Below, one piece after another: positions 34,796 through 43,350 of a DNA stretch of 56,302 nt. A program made the translations under genes and the position numbers. Origin of the DNA: Gammaproteobacteria bacterium. GTDB lineage: Bacteria > Pseudomonadota > Gammaproteobacteria > Natronospirales > REEB76. How positions within the stretch are numbered: position 1 is the stretch's first letter; every line of letters begins with the position of its first letter. The DNA lies in contig JAGWOR010000011.1 in NCBI GenBank assembly GCA_028870845.1, positions 1 through 56,302 of the forward strand, given 5' to 3'. The notes beneath the pieces are model-generated. The model searched no databases, was not told the origin of the DNA, and worked only from the letters and a program-made list of their open reading frames with translations.

Positions 34796-37700
34796 TCACA
34801 TCAGCTTGTTGCTTTCGGCCATGGCGTCCTTTAGCTGCTGCTCTCCCTCCCTGGCCTTTGCTGCCAGGTAGTCGAATACCTGGTACTGGGCTTTGGTGGG
34901 CCGCTCATAGGCCAAACCCACATCCGAGGCCAGGTATGCCAGATGGCTGCGCAGCTTGGTTGCATGCAGCAGGCTGCCTTCGCTGGACTGGATCTTCAGC
35001 TGCACCAGCCCGCCGATGGTGTCCTGCAAGCGCGTCAAGGCTTTGCCGGCCTGCGCCTCGGTAAGGCTGTGGCTGGCCATGGCCGCGATCAGCTTGTCGC
35101 GTACCGCGATGGCCTGATTCAGGGTGCGGTCCAGCGCGTCCAGCGTGTCGTGGATCTGCATCTGCAGCGCCAGGCGCGCTTCCAGTCCGCCGCGGGACGG
35201 ATGCAGTCGCGGATCCAGCGCCACGTCAAAGTCCTGATTGGTTTTGTGGCCGTCATAGTCCAGCACTACCCGGTAGCGGCCCGGCAGCACCTCGGGCCCG
35301 ATCACCTCGTCGTCCTCGCCGCCGGCGGCGATGGGCGCCTGGAACCCGGTTACTTCAGTGGCGTCCGGATAGCGCAGATCCCATTGGAAGCGGTTCATTC
35401 CCGGTGCGATGGCAGTGAGCTTTTCCTCTGCGTCCTGCTTCACCTGTTGCGGCGTAAGGTTGTCGCGCACCGTGGCCGGTGTGGTCTGCTGCGGTGTCTG
35501 CAAATGCAGCTTGAAGCTGCGCACCAGCCGGCCCCTGGCATCCATGAAACTCAGGGTCACCGGTGACTTGCCATCATAATTGGACGGCACATGGAAGAAC
35601 ACGGTGGCGCCGAAGGGTGGATTGCTGCCGGCATCGTGCAGCCGCTTTGCATATTCGCTGGCACCAAAGGCATGGGTTTCCCATGCGGTCTCCGGCGCGT
35701 ACACATAGGCTTCGTCCGCGACCGGCGCCTTTTGCCGGGTCATCTGCTCCAGCAGCGCCAGATTTCCCAGCACCCAGAAAGCGCGTCCGTGGGTGGCGGC
35801 CACCAGGTCACCCTGACGGGTGTTGATCTGCAAGTCGCGCACCTGCACCTTGGGCAGGTTCAGCGACAGCGGCTGCCAGTGTCCGCCGCCGTCGAAGCTG
35901 GTAAACACGGTGTTTTTGGTGCCCAGGAACAGCAGCCGGGGATCGTTTGGATCCTGGCGAACCACGAAAGCATAGTCATTATCCGGCACACCATTGCTCA
36001 ACGGCTCCCAATGCCGGCCGTAATCGCTGGTCTCGAACACATAGGGGTGGAAATCATCCCACATGTAGCGCGAGGCGGTCAGATAGGCCGTGTCCTTGGC
36101 CACGTGCGATGGCTCGATGGAAGTGATCTGCGCCCACTGCGGCAGGCCTTTGGGGGTGATGTCCGCCCAGTGCCGGCCGCCGTCAGTGCTGACGTGCACC
36201 AGGCCGTCGGCGGAACCGGCCCACAGTATCCGCCCGTCCAGGGGCGACACCGCCAGCGCCGAGATGTCCGGATAGACTTCGGCCCCCGACTGGTCCAGAT
36301 CCACCGGGCCACCGCTGGGCAGTTCGGTGCTGGGATCGTTGCGTGTCAGATCCGGGCTGATGCGCGTCCAGGTAGCGCCGTCGTCGGTGCTCCTGAGCAC
36401 GTATTGTGAGGCCACCAGCAGTTCTTTGCGGTTGACCGGCGAGAACAGGATCGGATGGGTCCAGCCGAAGCGGTATTTCAGTTCATTGGAGGCCGCGCCC
36501 TCCTGGTATTCCGGCCAGGGACTGACGCCCCGGTACTGGCCGGTGGCCATGTCGTAACGCATCAGGATGCTGAAATAGCCGCTGCCGAAGGTGACGTTGG
36601 GGTCGCCGGGCTTGGGCGCGATGAAGGTGCTTTCACCATACGCCACGCCGTGCCAGGCACCCAGGGGAATCATGCCGTCGGGGGTGGCGCTGGGACCCTC
36701 GGTGGAGCCTTCATCCTGTTGCGCACCGTAGATATGGAACGGAAACTGCCCGTCCAGCGCCACATGATAGAACTGGCCGGTGGGCTGATTATGCTCGGTG
36801 CTCCAGGTCATGCCGCCGTCGGTGGAAACCGTGGCGCCGCCGTCGTTACCCTCCAGCAGGATCTTGGGATTATTGGGATTGATCCAGATGATGTGGTTGT
36901 CGCCGTGGGGGGTGTGCAGCTTGGCGAAATTCTTGCCGCCGTCGTGTGACACCCACAGGGCGTCCACTTCCGGTACATATACCACGTCCGCATTGGTGGG
37001 ATCGGCGAAAATGCTCATGTAGTAGAAGGCCCGCTGCCGCAGGCTCCAATTGTCGTTCACCCGCTTCCAGGTGGCCCCGCTGTCGTCAGAACGGAACACG
37101 CCGCCATCTTTGGCCTGCACGATGCTGTACACCACCTGTGGATTGCTGGCCGCCACGCTCACCCCGATGCGGCCCAGCACGCCCTGGGGATAGCCCGGAT
37201 TGTCGGAAATTTCCGTCCAGTGGGCGCCGCCGTCGATACTCTTATATAAGCCGCTGCCGGGTCCGCCATCTTCGAGTTTCCAGGCTGTGCGGTAGGCCTG
37301 CCACATGGCGGCATACAGCACCTGGGAATTCTTCGGGTCCATCACCAGATCGATGCAGCCGGTGTTGGCGTCCACGTACAGCACCTTGCTCCAGGTCTTG
37401 CCGCCGTCCACCGATTTGAATACTCCGCGATCGGCGTTGGGTTTGAACACGTGGCCCATGGAGGAGGCATAGACGATATCGGGATTCTGCGGATCCACCA
37501 GCAGCGCGCTGATGGTATGGGTTTCGGCCAGGCCGGCCGCCTTCCAGGTCTTGCCGGCGTCCTCGGAACGGTACACACCGTCGCCGGTAATCACGTCGCC
37601 GCGGATGTCACTCTCACCGGTGCCTACATAGATGATTTTTGGGTTCGAGGCTGCCACTGCGATGGCGCCGATACTGTTGCTGTCGGCCGGCAAGGTGCCG

Positions 37701-37978
37701 TCGGTGATATTGCTCCAGCTCACGCCGTAATTGGTGCTCTTCCACACGCCGCCGTCCACACCGCCCATGTAAAACAGGTTCTGCTCGCCGGGCACGCCGG
37801 CCACGGCCACCACGCGCCCGCCCACATAGGGACCGACGCTGCGCCATTCAAGCTTGTTCAGGAGGGATGCCTCCGATGCACTGCTGCTGGCCGGCGGTGC
37901 CGCCGCTGCAACCGTGACCATGGCGGTCAACAGCGCCAGGCTGAAAAATTTGAGTGGCAATGCTCGGAATAAACGCAT
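34796..37978 (-). CDS. Exported sortilin/BNR-repeat beta-propeller protein
   Basis: 1060 residues. The start at 37978 has AGGAGG 7 bases upstream and gives a normal signal peptide (about 1-26). At least eight BNR/Asp-box repeats (S-x-D-x-G-x-T-W, for example SEDAGKTWKA, SVDGGKTWSK, STDGGMTWST, STDGGRHWAD) build one or two beta-propellers, as in VPS10/sortilin-like proteins and secreted glycosidases. A C-terminal region of about 250 residues has a beta-sandwich (LSFMDARGRLVRSF...FQWDLRYPDATE) and helices. These large proteins are common in proteobacteria and Acidobacteria; no catalytic residues are evident. A single gene, 74 bases after the nitroreductase. Confidence 0.85.
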   Translation of the reverse strand: MRLFRALPLKFFSLALLTAMVTVAAAAPPASSSASEASLLNKLEWRSVGPYVGGRVVAVAGVPGEQNLFYMGGVDGGVWKSTNYGVSWSNITDGTLPADSNSIGAIAVAASNPKIIYVGTGESDIRGDVITGDGVYRSEDAGKTWKAAGLAETHTISALLVDPQNPDIVYASSMGHVFKPNADRGVFKSVDGGKTWSKVLYVDANTGCIDLVMDPKNSQVLYAAMWQAYRTAWKLEDGGPGSGLYKSIDGGAHWTEISDNPGYPQGVLGRIGVSVAASNPQVVYSIVQAKDGGVFRSDDSGATWKRVNDNWSLRQRAFYYMSIFADPTNADVVYVPEVDALWVSHDGGKNFAKLHTPHGDNHIIWINPNNPKILLEGNDGGATVSTDGGMTWSTEHNQPTGQFYHVALDGQFPFHIYGAQQDEGSTEGPSATPDGMIPLGAWHGVAYGESTFIAPKPGDPNVTFGSGYFSILMRYDMATGQYRGVSPWPEYQEGAASNELKYRFGWTHPILFSPVNRKELLVASQYVLRSTDDGATWTRISPDLTRNDPSTELPSGGPVDLDQSGAEVYPDISALAVSPLDGRILWAGSADGLVHVSTDGGRHWADITPKGLPQWAQITSIEPSHVAKDTAYLTASRYMWDDFHPYVFETSDYGRHWEPLSNGVPDNDYAFVVRQDPNDPRLLFLGTKNTVFTSFDGGGHWQPLSLNLPKVQVRDLQINTRQGDLVAATHGRAFWVLGNLALLEQMTRQKAPVADEAYVYAPETAWETHAFGASEYAKRLHDAGSNPPFGATVFFHVPSNYDGKSPVTLSFMDARGRLVRSFKLHLQTPQQTTPATVRDNLTPQQVKQDAEEKLTAIAPGMNRFQWDLRYPDATEVTGFQAPIAAGGEDDEVIGPEVLPGRYRVVLDYDGHKTNQDFDVALDPRLHPSRGGLEARLALQMQIHDTLDALDRTLNQAIAVRDKLIAAMASHSLTEAQAGKALTRLQDTIGGLVQLKIQSSEGSLLHATKLRSHLAYLASDVGLAYERPTKAQYQVFDYLAAKAREGEQQLKDAMAESNKLM

Positions 37979-38118
37979 GACTCCACCTCCTGCAGGGTTG
38001 GATGTATTGGGGCAATAATTGAGGGGGCGTCCATTATGGACCAAGCGCCGGAGTTTTACCCGGCAGACGACATAATCGCCGGATTGCAGGCGCTGAACGG
38101 ATCAGTAAAGCGCAGTGC

Positions 38119-38718
38119 TTATTTGATCCAGGCGTGGATCCTGGGCGCGTGCCGCGAGGTCTTGGGCATGGGCTTGGAGGCATAACCCACGATGATCGGC
38201 AGCACCGGGGTGATGTCCGCGGGAATCCGCAGGCGGCGTTTCATGACCTCCTCCTGCAGCAGGTCCCGCGCCAGCCCCACCGGACAGGTGGCCAGGCCCA
38301 TGGACCAGGCCATGAGCATCAGGTTCTGGCCAGCCAGGTAGCAGTCGCCCACCGGATCGAAACCACCGGAAGACGCGCAGATCACGATGAGCGTGCCGCA
38401 GCCGTAGAAGATGTCGAAATCCGGGTCGGACAGCGGCAGATGCGTGCGCCAGTGGGGATCGTCCGCCAGCCGCCGTTTGGCGGTATCGGAAATCTCCTTG
38501 AGCAGGATCCGGTCCTGGACCACTGCAAAACTCCAGGGCTGCAGGTTGTTGGCGCTCGGCGCCCACACCGCCGTTTCTAGTAGCTCGCGAACCAGCGCCT
38601 CACTCACCGCCTTGGTTTCAAAGCCGCGCGTGGCACGTCGTTCACGGATGGCCTGGCGCACGCTGTTGTGCACCAGCGTGGACCCGCCCTCGAGCACCCG
38701 GGAAGCCTGCATGTTCAA
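38119..38718 (-). CDS. Nitroreductase-family flavoprotein
   Basis: 199 residues. FMN-binding pattern R-E-R-R-A-T-R-G-F near the N-terminus, A-V-W-A-P-S-A-N-N-L-Q-P-W-S-F-A-V-V, and A-G-Q-N-L-M-L-M-A-W-S-M-G-L-A-T-C are classic for NAD(P)H-dependent nitroreductases. Last gene of a four-gene operon, with its ATG overlapping the hydrolase stop by four bases. A nitroreductase-fold protein (Acg) is likewise part of the mycobacterial hypoxia regulon, as are relatives of the other three genes. Confidence 0.88.
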   Translation of the reverse strand: MNMQASRVLEGGSTLVHNSVRQAIRERRATRGFETKAVSEALVRELLETAVWAPSANNLQPWSFAVVQDRILLKEISDTAKRRLADDPHWRTHLPLSDPDFDIFYGCGTLIVICASSGGFDPVGDCYLAGQNLMLMAWSMGLATCPVGLARDLLQEEVMKRRLRIPADITPVLPIIVGYASKPMPKTSRHAPRIHAWIK

Positions 38719-39419
38719 TTACCTATGAACAGGGTTGGCGCGGCGCGCGACAGCCGCGGTTGCGGCGCCAGGTGGCGCGTGAACCAGTCATCCGCCAGCA
38801 TCGCCACCCGTTCCAGCGTCCCCGGCTCCTCGAACAGATGGGTGGCTCCCGGTACCAGCACCAACTGGTGCTCGCAGGTCATCTGCCCCGCCGCCTGCTT
38901 GTTCAGGTTGATCACCTGATGGTCCAGTTCTCCCACCACCAGCAGCGTGGCGGCGCGCACTTTCGGCAATGATATATCCGCCAGATCCACGCGCCCGCCG
39001 CGTGATACTACGGCTTTCACCCGTTCCGGGCGCTCGGCCGCGGCAATCAAGGCCGCCGCCGCACCGGTACTGGCGCCGAACAGGCCCACCGGCAGCGCGC
39101 TGGTCTGGTCGTCCTGCGCCAGCCAGTCCACCGTCTGGATCAGGCGCCGCGCCAGCATCGGGATATTGAAGCGGTATTCGGCCGTCAGGTTGTCGCGCAC
39201 ATTTTCCTCGGCGTTCAGCAGATCGAACAGCAGCGTGGCGAAACCGGAATGGTTGAGTTCCTGGGCTACGCTGCGGTTGCGGCTGCTGAAACGGCTGCTG
39301 CCGCTGCCGTGGGCAAAGGCGATGATGCCTTTGGCGCCGCTCGGCAGGTTCAGGATTCCGGGCAGCGAGGTGTGCTGCGTGGGGATCACGATTTCAGTAC
39401 TGCGGATTACGGCCATCAT
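38715..39419 (-). CDS. Dienelactone hydrolase-like alpha/beta hydrolase
   Basis: 234 residues. Oxyanion region F-A-H-G-S-G-S-S and nucleophile elbow G-A-S-T-G-A-A-A; acid in V-G-E-L-D-H-Q-V-I and catalytic His in P-G-A-T-H-L-F. The triad is complete. In mycobacteria the same domain is fused to a phosphoribosyltransferase (Rv0571c), which matches the gene neighbour here. Third gene of the operon, 25 bases after the erythromycin-esterase-like gene. Substrate unknown. Confidence 0.85.
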   Translation of the reverse strand: MMAVIRSTEIVIPTQHTSLPGILNLPSGAKGIIAFAHGSGSSRFSSRNRSVAQELNHSGFATLLFDLLNAEENVRDNLTAEYRFNIPMLARRLIQTVDWLAQDDQTSALPVGLFGASTGAAAALIAAAERPERVKAVVSRGGRVDLADISLPKVRAATLLVVGELDHQVINLNKQAAGQMTCEHQLVLVPGATHLFEEPGTLERVAMLADDWFTRHLAPQPRLSRAAPTLFIGN

Positions 39420-39444
39420 GACTGCTCCTGTTCACATCCTGGTG

Positions 39445-40764
39445 TTAAACGATTTCCGCCGCGGTTTCCCGGCGGTGCCAATGCTCCGGTATGTCCAGCG
39501 GTTCCAGTGCCGAGGTCTCATCCACGTGGAATACCGCGTCGAACTGTGATGCCAGCGACACGTCGAAATAATGACTGGCGCGTTCGGTGTGTGGCACGTA
39601 GATCACGCCGATGGCGCGCTGCAGCATGCTCTGCTGCAGGCTGTCGGCATCAGACGATCCCAGCGGCAGGAAGAAGCGTTCCAGGCGGGTGGTGTGGAAC
39701 AGATGTTCGCAACTGTCCTTGAGTGCCGGACGCACCCAGCGGTGCTCCACGTCCCCATCCCATTCGGAGGCTGCGGACACATAGCCGGTGTAGGTGGTGA
39801 ACCCCACCAGCAACGCAGAACTTGCCGCGCGCTCGCGCACCAGCTGTCCGAGGTTCCATTCGCCGCGTTCACGCGCTTCAGTGGCGCGCGCATCGCCCAC
39901 ATGCGAATTGTGAGCCCATACCACCACCCGGCCCAGGCCGCCGCGGCGGCGGCGGTATTCGGAAAGTGCAAACAAAGTGTCGCACATGTGTGCATCACGC
40001 AGGTTCCAGGTATTGATGCGGCTGCCGAACATGGCGCGGTAATAGGTTTCAGCGTTTACCACCACGGCGGCGTTGCGCTCGGCAAAAAACTGAGCGTCGA
40101 TATCCGCCAGTCCGTTGGCGCGCACGTATTGGTTGTTGGATTGTAAAAGCTGCTGCAGCTGTTCCACGACCTCGCGGTGTGCCGCGGGCCGCAGGCCAAA
40201 AGCCGACTGGTACCCATAGGTCTGGGGATCGCGCACGTGATCCAGCAACGCGTAGCGGCGGCGGGCCCGCTGACCTTCCTCCGGATCCACCCGGTCCAAG
40301 TAGTGAATCACGGCATCCGCCGAACGGTACAGGCTGTACAAATCCAGCCCATAGAAACCCGCTCGCCGCTCCAGCGGCCGGCCGGTGTTGCCGGTGCGCA
40401 GCCAGCCGATGAAATCCAGCACTTCGCGGTTGCGCCACATCCACAGCGGGAAGCGTTCAAAATCGGCAAGCGCGACTTCGGCGTCGTCGTCGCCATGGCC
40501 GTGCACGTAACGGTTCACGCGCCAGGCGTCCGGCCAGTCGCCCTCCACTGCCACCGCATCGAAGCCCAGCTCGTCGATCAGGCGGCGGGTGATTTCAGCG
40601 CGCATGCGGTAGAACTCGCGGGTGCCGTGGGTGGCTTCGCCCAGCAGCACGAATTGTTTGTCTTCGGCCATGGCCAGCAAAGCATCGTAGTCGCGCGCAC
40701 CGCCGGTGAGTTTGCGCGCCAGAGAGCGGGTTGCGTGAAATGGGGTGTGCACATGCGCGCTCAT
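39445..40764 (-). CDS. Erythromycin esterase-like protein
   Basis: 439 residues. The family motif L-L-G-E-A-T-H-G-T-R-E-F-Y-R-M-R-A-E lies near residue 40. A-V-E-G-D-W-P-D-A-W-R-V-N and V-V-W-A-H-N-S-H-V-G-D-A-R follow, the conserved His/Glu set of EreA-like proteins. Chromosomal members are rarely about macrolide resistance and often sit beside or fused to a phosphoribosyltransferase, as here (four-base overlap, 40761-40764). Second gene of the operon; its substrate is not known. Confidence 0.9.
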   Translation of the reverse strand: MSAHVHTPFHATRSLARKLTGGARDYDALLAMAEDKQFVLLGEATHGTREFYRMRAEITRRLIDELGFDAVAVEGDWPDAWRVNRYVHGHGDDDAEVALADFERFPLWMWRNREVLDFIGWLRTGNTGRPLERRAGFYGLDLYSLYRSADAVIHYLDRVDPEEGQRARRRYALLDHVRDPQTYGYQSAFGLRPAAHREVVEQLQQLLQSNNQYVRANGLADIDAQFFAERNAAVVVNAETYYRAMFGSRINTWNLRDAHMCDTLFALSEYRRRRGGLGRVVVWAHNSHVGDARATEARERGEWNLGQLVRERAASSALLVGFTTYTGYVSAASEWDGDVEHRWVRPALKDSCEHLFHTTRLERFFLPLGSSDADSLQQSMLQRAIGVIYVPHTERASHYFDVSLASQFDAVFHVDETSALEPLDIPEHWHRRETAAEIV

Positions 40765-41426
40765 GCCGGCACCTTGTGCATCAGCTTGCGGTTGCGCTCC
40801 AGCAGGTCACGAACCTCCTGGTCGCTGGTCTGCTCGAAGTCCAGGTAAAACTGGCCGACCGCGTAGAAGTTGTGCGGACTCTCCAGGCATACGAATTCGT
40901 CGGCGGCGCCCGCCAGGCGTTCACTGGCGTCTTCCGGAGCCACCGGCACCGCCACCACGATGCGCGTGGGGCTCTTGGAACGCAGTGCCAGGACTGCGGC
41001 GCGCATGGAAGCGCCGGTGGCCATGCCGTCATCCACCAGGATGACCGTGCGTCCGGCGATCGCGGACGGCGGCCGGTCGCCGCGGTACACGCGTTCGCGC
41101 CGTTCCAGTTCCCTGGTCTCCGCGGCCAGCACCGGCTGCAGCTCGGCGTCCGAAACACGAGCCAGCTGCAGCACTTCCTGGTTCAGGTAACGGGCGCCGC
41201 CCGAGGCGATGGCGCCCATGGCCAGCTCCGGCTGATGCGGCACACCAAGCTTGCGCACGATCAGCACATCCAGCTCCACTCCCAAAGCGCGGGCCACTTC
41301 ATAGCCCACGGGTACGCCGCCCCGCGGCAGCGCCAACACCAGAACTTGGTCGCGCCCGGCATAGGCCTGCAGGCGTTGTGCCAGCCGGCTGCCGGCTTCG
41401 GAACGGTTGGGAAAAATAGCCGCCAT
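40761..41426 (-). CDS. Phosphoribosyltransferase-family protein
   Basis: 221 residues. PRPP-binding motif V-I-L-V-D-D-G-M-A-T-G-A-S-M-R, preceded by L-A-L-P-R-G-G-V-P-V-G-Y-E-V-A, and a flexible-loop region rich in Arg/Glu (ETRELERRERVYRG). Start 41426 is chosen; the ATG at 41438 has its AAGG directly abutting the codon. First gene of the operon, with an FNR-like box centred 64 bases upstream. The partnership with erythromycin-esterase, hydrolase and nitroreductase genes suggests a stress or dormancy role rather than nucleotide salvage. Confidence 0.88.
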   Translation of the reverse strand: MAAIFPNRSEAGSRLAQRLQAYAGRDQVLVLALPRGGVPVGYEVARALGVELDVLIVRKLGVPHQPELAMGAIASGGARYLNQEVLQLARVSDAELQPVLAAETRELERRERVYRGDRPPSAIAGRTVILVDDGMATGASMRAAVLALRSKSPTRIVVAVPVAPEDASERLAGAADEFVCLESPHNFYAVGQFYLDFEQTSDQEVRDLLERNRKLMHKVPA

Positions 41427-41483
41427 AAACGCCACCATCCTTGGAATCTTTGCTCAAGTTAGCCCACCGCGCGGGTTTGCGCA

Positions 41484-41497
41484 TTGACCGAGGTCAG
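41484..41497 (-). promoter_or_regulatory. FNR/ANR-like box upstream of the phosphoribosyltransferase operon
   Basis: TTGACCGAGGTCAG on the plus strand (CTGACCTCGGTCAA for the leftward operon), matching TTGAT-N4-ATCAA at the core TGA...TCA positions. At class II distance from its centre lies TAACTT (41461-41456) as a -10-like hexamer, predicting a start near 41449. Confidence 0.55.
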
Positions 41498-41568
41498 TTG
41501 CGGGCGCGAAAGGCGTGCCCGCCGGCTCCGGCGCCGCCAAGGCCAATGGCCGGGCGGGTTCCGGATTT

Positions 41569-41582
41569 ATGACATGGATCAT
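41569..41582 (+). promoter_or_regulatory. FNR/ANR-like box upstream of the histone-H1-like gene
   Basis: ATGACATGGATCAT, TGA-N6-TCA core with inverted symmetry. At the same spacing as in the neighbouring operon lies TACCCT (41605-41610), predicting a start near 41617 and a 40-base leader with GAGG before the ATG. Confidence 0.5.
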
Positions 41583-41656
41583 GGCCGCACCAGGCTGGCA
41601 ACCCTACCCTGGTTTTTGTAAATTCTTCGGCCCAGTCACCATTCGAGGTTACCAGC

Positions 41657-41935
41657 ATGGCAAAGAAATCCACATCCCGCGGCCGCGGCAAAAAGCAGGC
41701 CGCGCCGAAACGCAAGCAAGCGCGCCGGGCCTCCAAACCCGCCAAAAAGGCGAAATCCAAGGCCCGCAAAACCTCCCGCCGCAAGGCTGCGAAACCGGCT
41801 GCAGCAAAAGCCGCCAAAGCAACCAACAAGGCACAGGTTAAAAACGAACTGCGTGAAGATTTCATCAACCAACAGGGCAATACCGTCATCGAGGAATATT
41901 TCAGCTCAACAGGTTCAGAACACTTCGGCATTTAG
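41657..41935 (+). CDS. Small histone-H1-like Lys/Ala/Arg-rich DNA-binding protein
   Basis: 92 residues. The first 62 are almost entirely Lys, Arg, Ala, Ser and Pro (AKK, RRK, KPAKK repeats), like the C-terminal tails of histone H1, AlgP or bacterial H1-like proteins. The last 30 (ELREDFINQQGNTVIEEYFSS) are acidic-amphipathic and probably fold or dimerise. GAGG lies 9 bases before the ATG. Likely binds and compacts DNA without sequence preference. Divergent from the phosphoribosyltransferase operon and preceded by its own FNR-like box, which hints at low-oxygen expression. Confidence 0.75.
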   Translation: MAKKSTSRGRGKKQAAPKRKQARRASKPAKKAKSKARKTSRRKAAKPAAAKAAKATNKAQVKNELREDFINQQGNTVIEEYFSSTGSEHFGI

Positions 41936-42126
41936 GCGCTCGCCGGCAGGGCGCCGGGAACTGTCCCGGCCGCGGCCGGACGCCAATCCCGCGGGGCGAC
42001 GACACTACGGGAACCGCCGCGCACTGCCCCGGTGTGCGGACGGGAATTGCACAGCCCGGATTAATCAGCGCAGCATTGCGCTGCAGCCATTCAATGCGTG
42101 TGCAAACCGATATTCACGGAATCCTC

Positions 42127-43350
42127 TCACTCATCGCGGCTGGCAATAATCCGCACCCGTTCTCCGGCGCGCAGCGTATCATCCGGGTAGGTTACCACCG
42201 CATCCCCCGCGACAAGTCCTCCAAGCACCTGATTGTATTCATCGCCGCGCTCGCCGATCTTTACGGGTTGAATTTTCAGCCGCCCATTTTCCACCTTCAC
42301 AACCGCCCAGCCATCGCCGCTCTGGAAAACCGCGCTGGCTGGCACCCGCAGTACATCGCCGGATTCCCACACGATAAAACGCGCCTCCAGACGGTATCCG
42401 TCCCCAAGCCGGCGCCAGAGATTTTCGGGCGATACGAAGTCCACCACCACCAGCACCCGTTGCTCCTCCACCCCCAATGCCGAAATCTTGGTGAACGCTA
42501 CCGGCTCCACCGTGCGTACCCGGCCCAGCAATGATGCATCGCCTCCCCAGCGGGTGAATACCACGTGTGTGCCCGGGTGCACGCGTACCGCATCGGATGA
42601 CAGCAGGTCGGCCACCACTTCCAGGGCATGCGGATCGCCCACTGTGATCAAGGCTTCGCCGGGCGCGACTACGCCCTCGTTCTCATGGTTGAGCGCGAGC
42701 ACCACGCCCGCCACCGGCGAGCGCACCGGCACGCGTTCGCCGCCTTTGGAACGCGCACCCACGTCATAGCGCAGCATGGTCTGCGCGGCCACCAGATCGT
42801 ACTTGGCCACCTGGATGCTGGAGTTTGCAGCCGCCAGTGTGGCAGCCGTGCGTTGCGCTTCACTCTCGGCCTGTTCCAGTGCGGACTGGGAGATGAGGCC
42901 GCCGGCATGCAAATGCCGCAGGCGCGAAAGTTCGGCTCCCGCAAATTGGGCGCCGGCCTTGGCGGCTTCCGCGTTTTTACGCGCCGCATCCAATGCGGCT
43001 TGCGTTTGCGCCACGCGTGCTTCGCTGGCGGCGCGGCTGCGGACATCCAGTACTCCGGGCGGCAGCGGTTCCAGTACCGCCAGTTCCTGATGCGCCTCTA
43101 CCTTGTCACCCACATGCAGTTCAATTCGTGGCGCATATGCCGCCACCGGCGCGGCCACGATGTAACGCTCCCGCACCCGCGTTTGTCCCTCCTCCTCCAC
43201 CGCTACCTGCATGGCACCGCGGCTTACCTTCGTTACCGACACTTCCACCGGTGCCGGCCAATAGGCATAAATAATGGCGCCGGCCACCAACAGCGCCAGC
43301 AACAGCAGAGCCGCGCGCCGGAACATTTTTCCGTTGAGCTTAAGATTCAT
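42127..43350 (-). CDS. HlyD/MacA-type periplasmic adaptor of an ABC exporter
   Basis: 407 residues. One N-terminal membrane anchor (about 10-29), then lipoyl half (YIVAAPVAAYAPRIELHVGDKV), a long alpha hairpin (about 105-195, AQTQAALDAARKNAEAAKAG), second lipoyl half (VPVRSPVAGVVLAL) and beta domains (RVPASAVFQSGDGWAVVKV). It links an inner-membrane ABC permease to an outer-membrane channel. Its ATG overlaps the permease stop by four bases. No outer-membrane channel is in the operon, so a shared TolC-type protein may be used. Confidence 0.88.
   Translation of the reverse strand: MNLKLNGKMFRRAALLLLALLVAGAIIYAYWPAPVEVSVTKVSRGAMQVAVEEEGQTRVRERYIVAAPVAAYAPRIELHVGDKVEAHQELAVLEPLPPGVLDVRSRAASEARVAQTQAALDAARKNAEAAKAGAQFAGAELSRLRHLHAGGLISQSALEQAESEAQRTAATLAAANSSIQVAKYDLVAAQTMLRYDVGARSKGGERVPVRSPVAGVVLALNHENEGVVAPGEALITVGDPHALEVVADLLSSDAVRVHPGTHVVFTRWGGDASLLGRVRTVEPVAFTKISALGVEEQRVLVVVDFVSPENLWRRLGDGYRLEARFIVWESGDVLRVPASAVFQSGDGWAVVKVENGRLKIQPVKIGERGDEYNQVLGGLVAGDAVVTYPDDTLRAGERVRIIASRDE

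Noticed and set aside
38098..38128. Imperfect hairpin at the end of the nitroreductase gene
   Set aside because: A three-base internal mismatch and no T tract; too weak to call a terminator.
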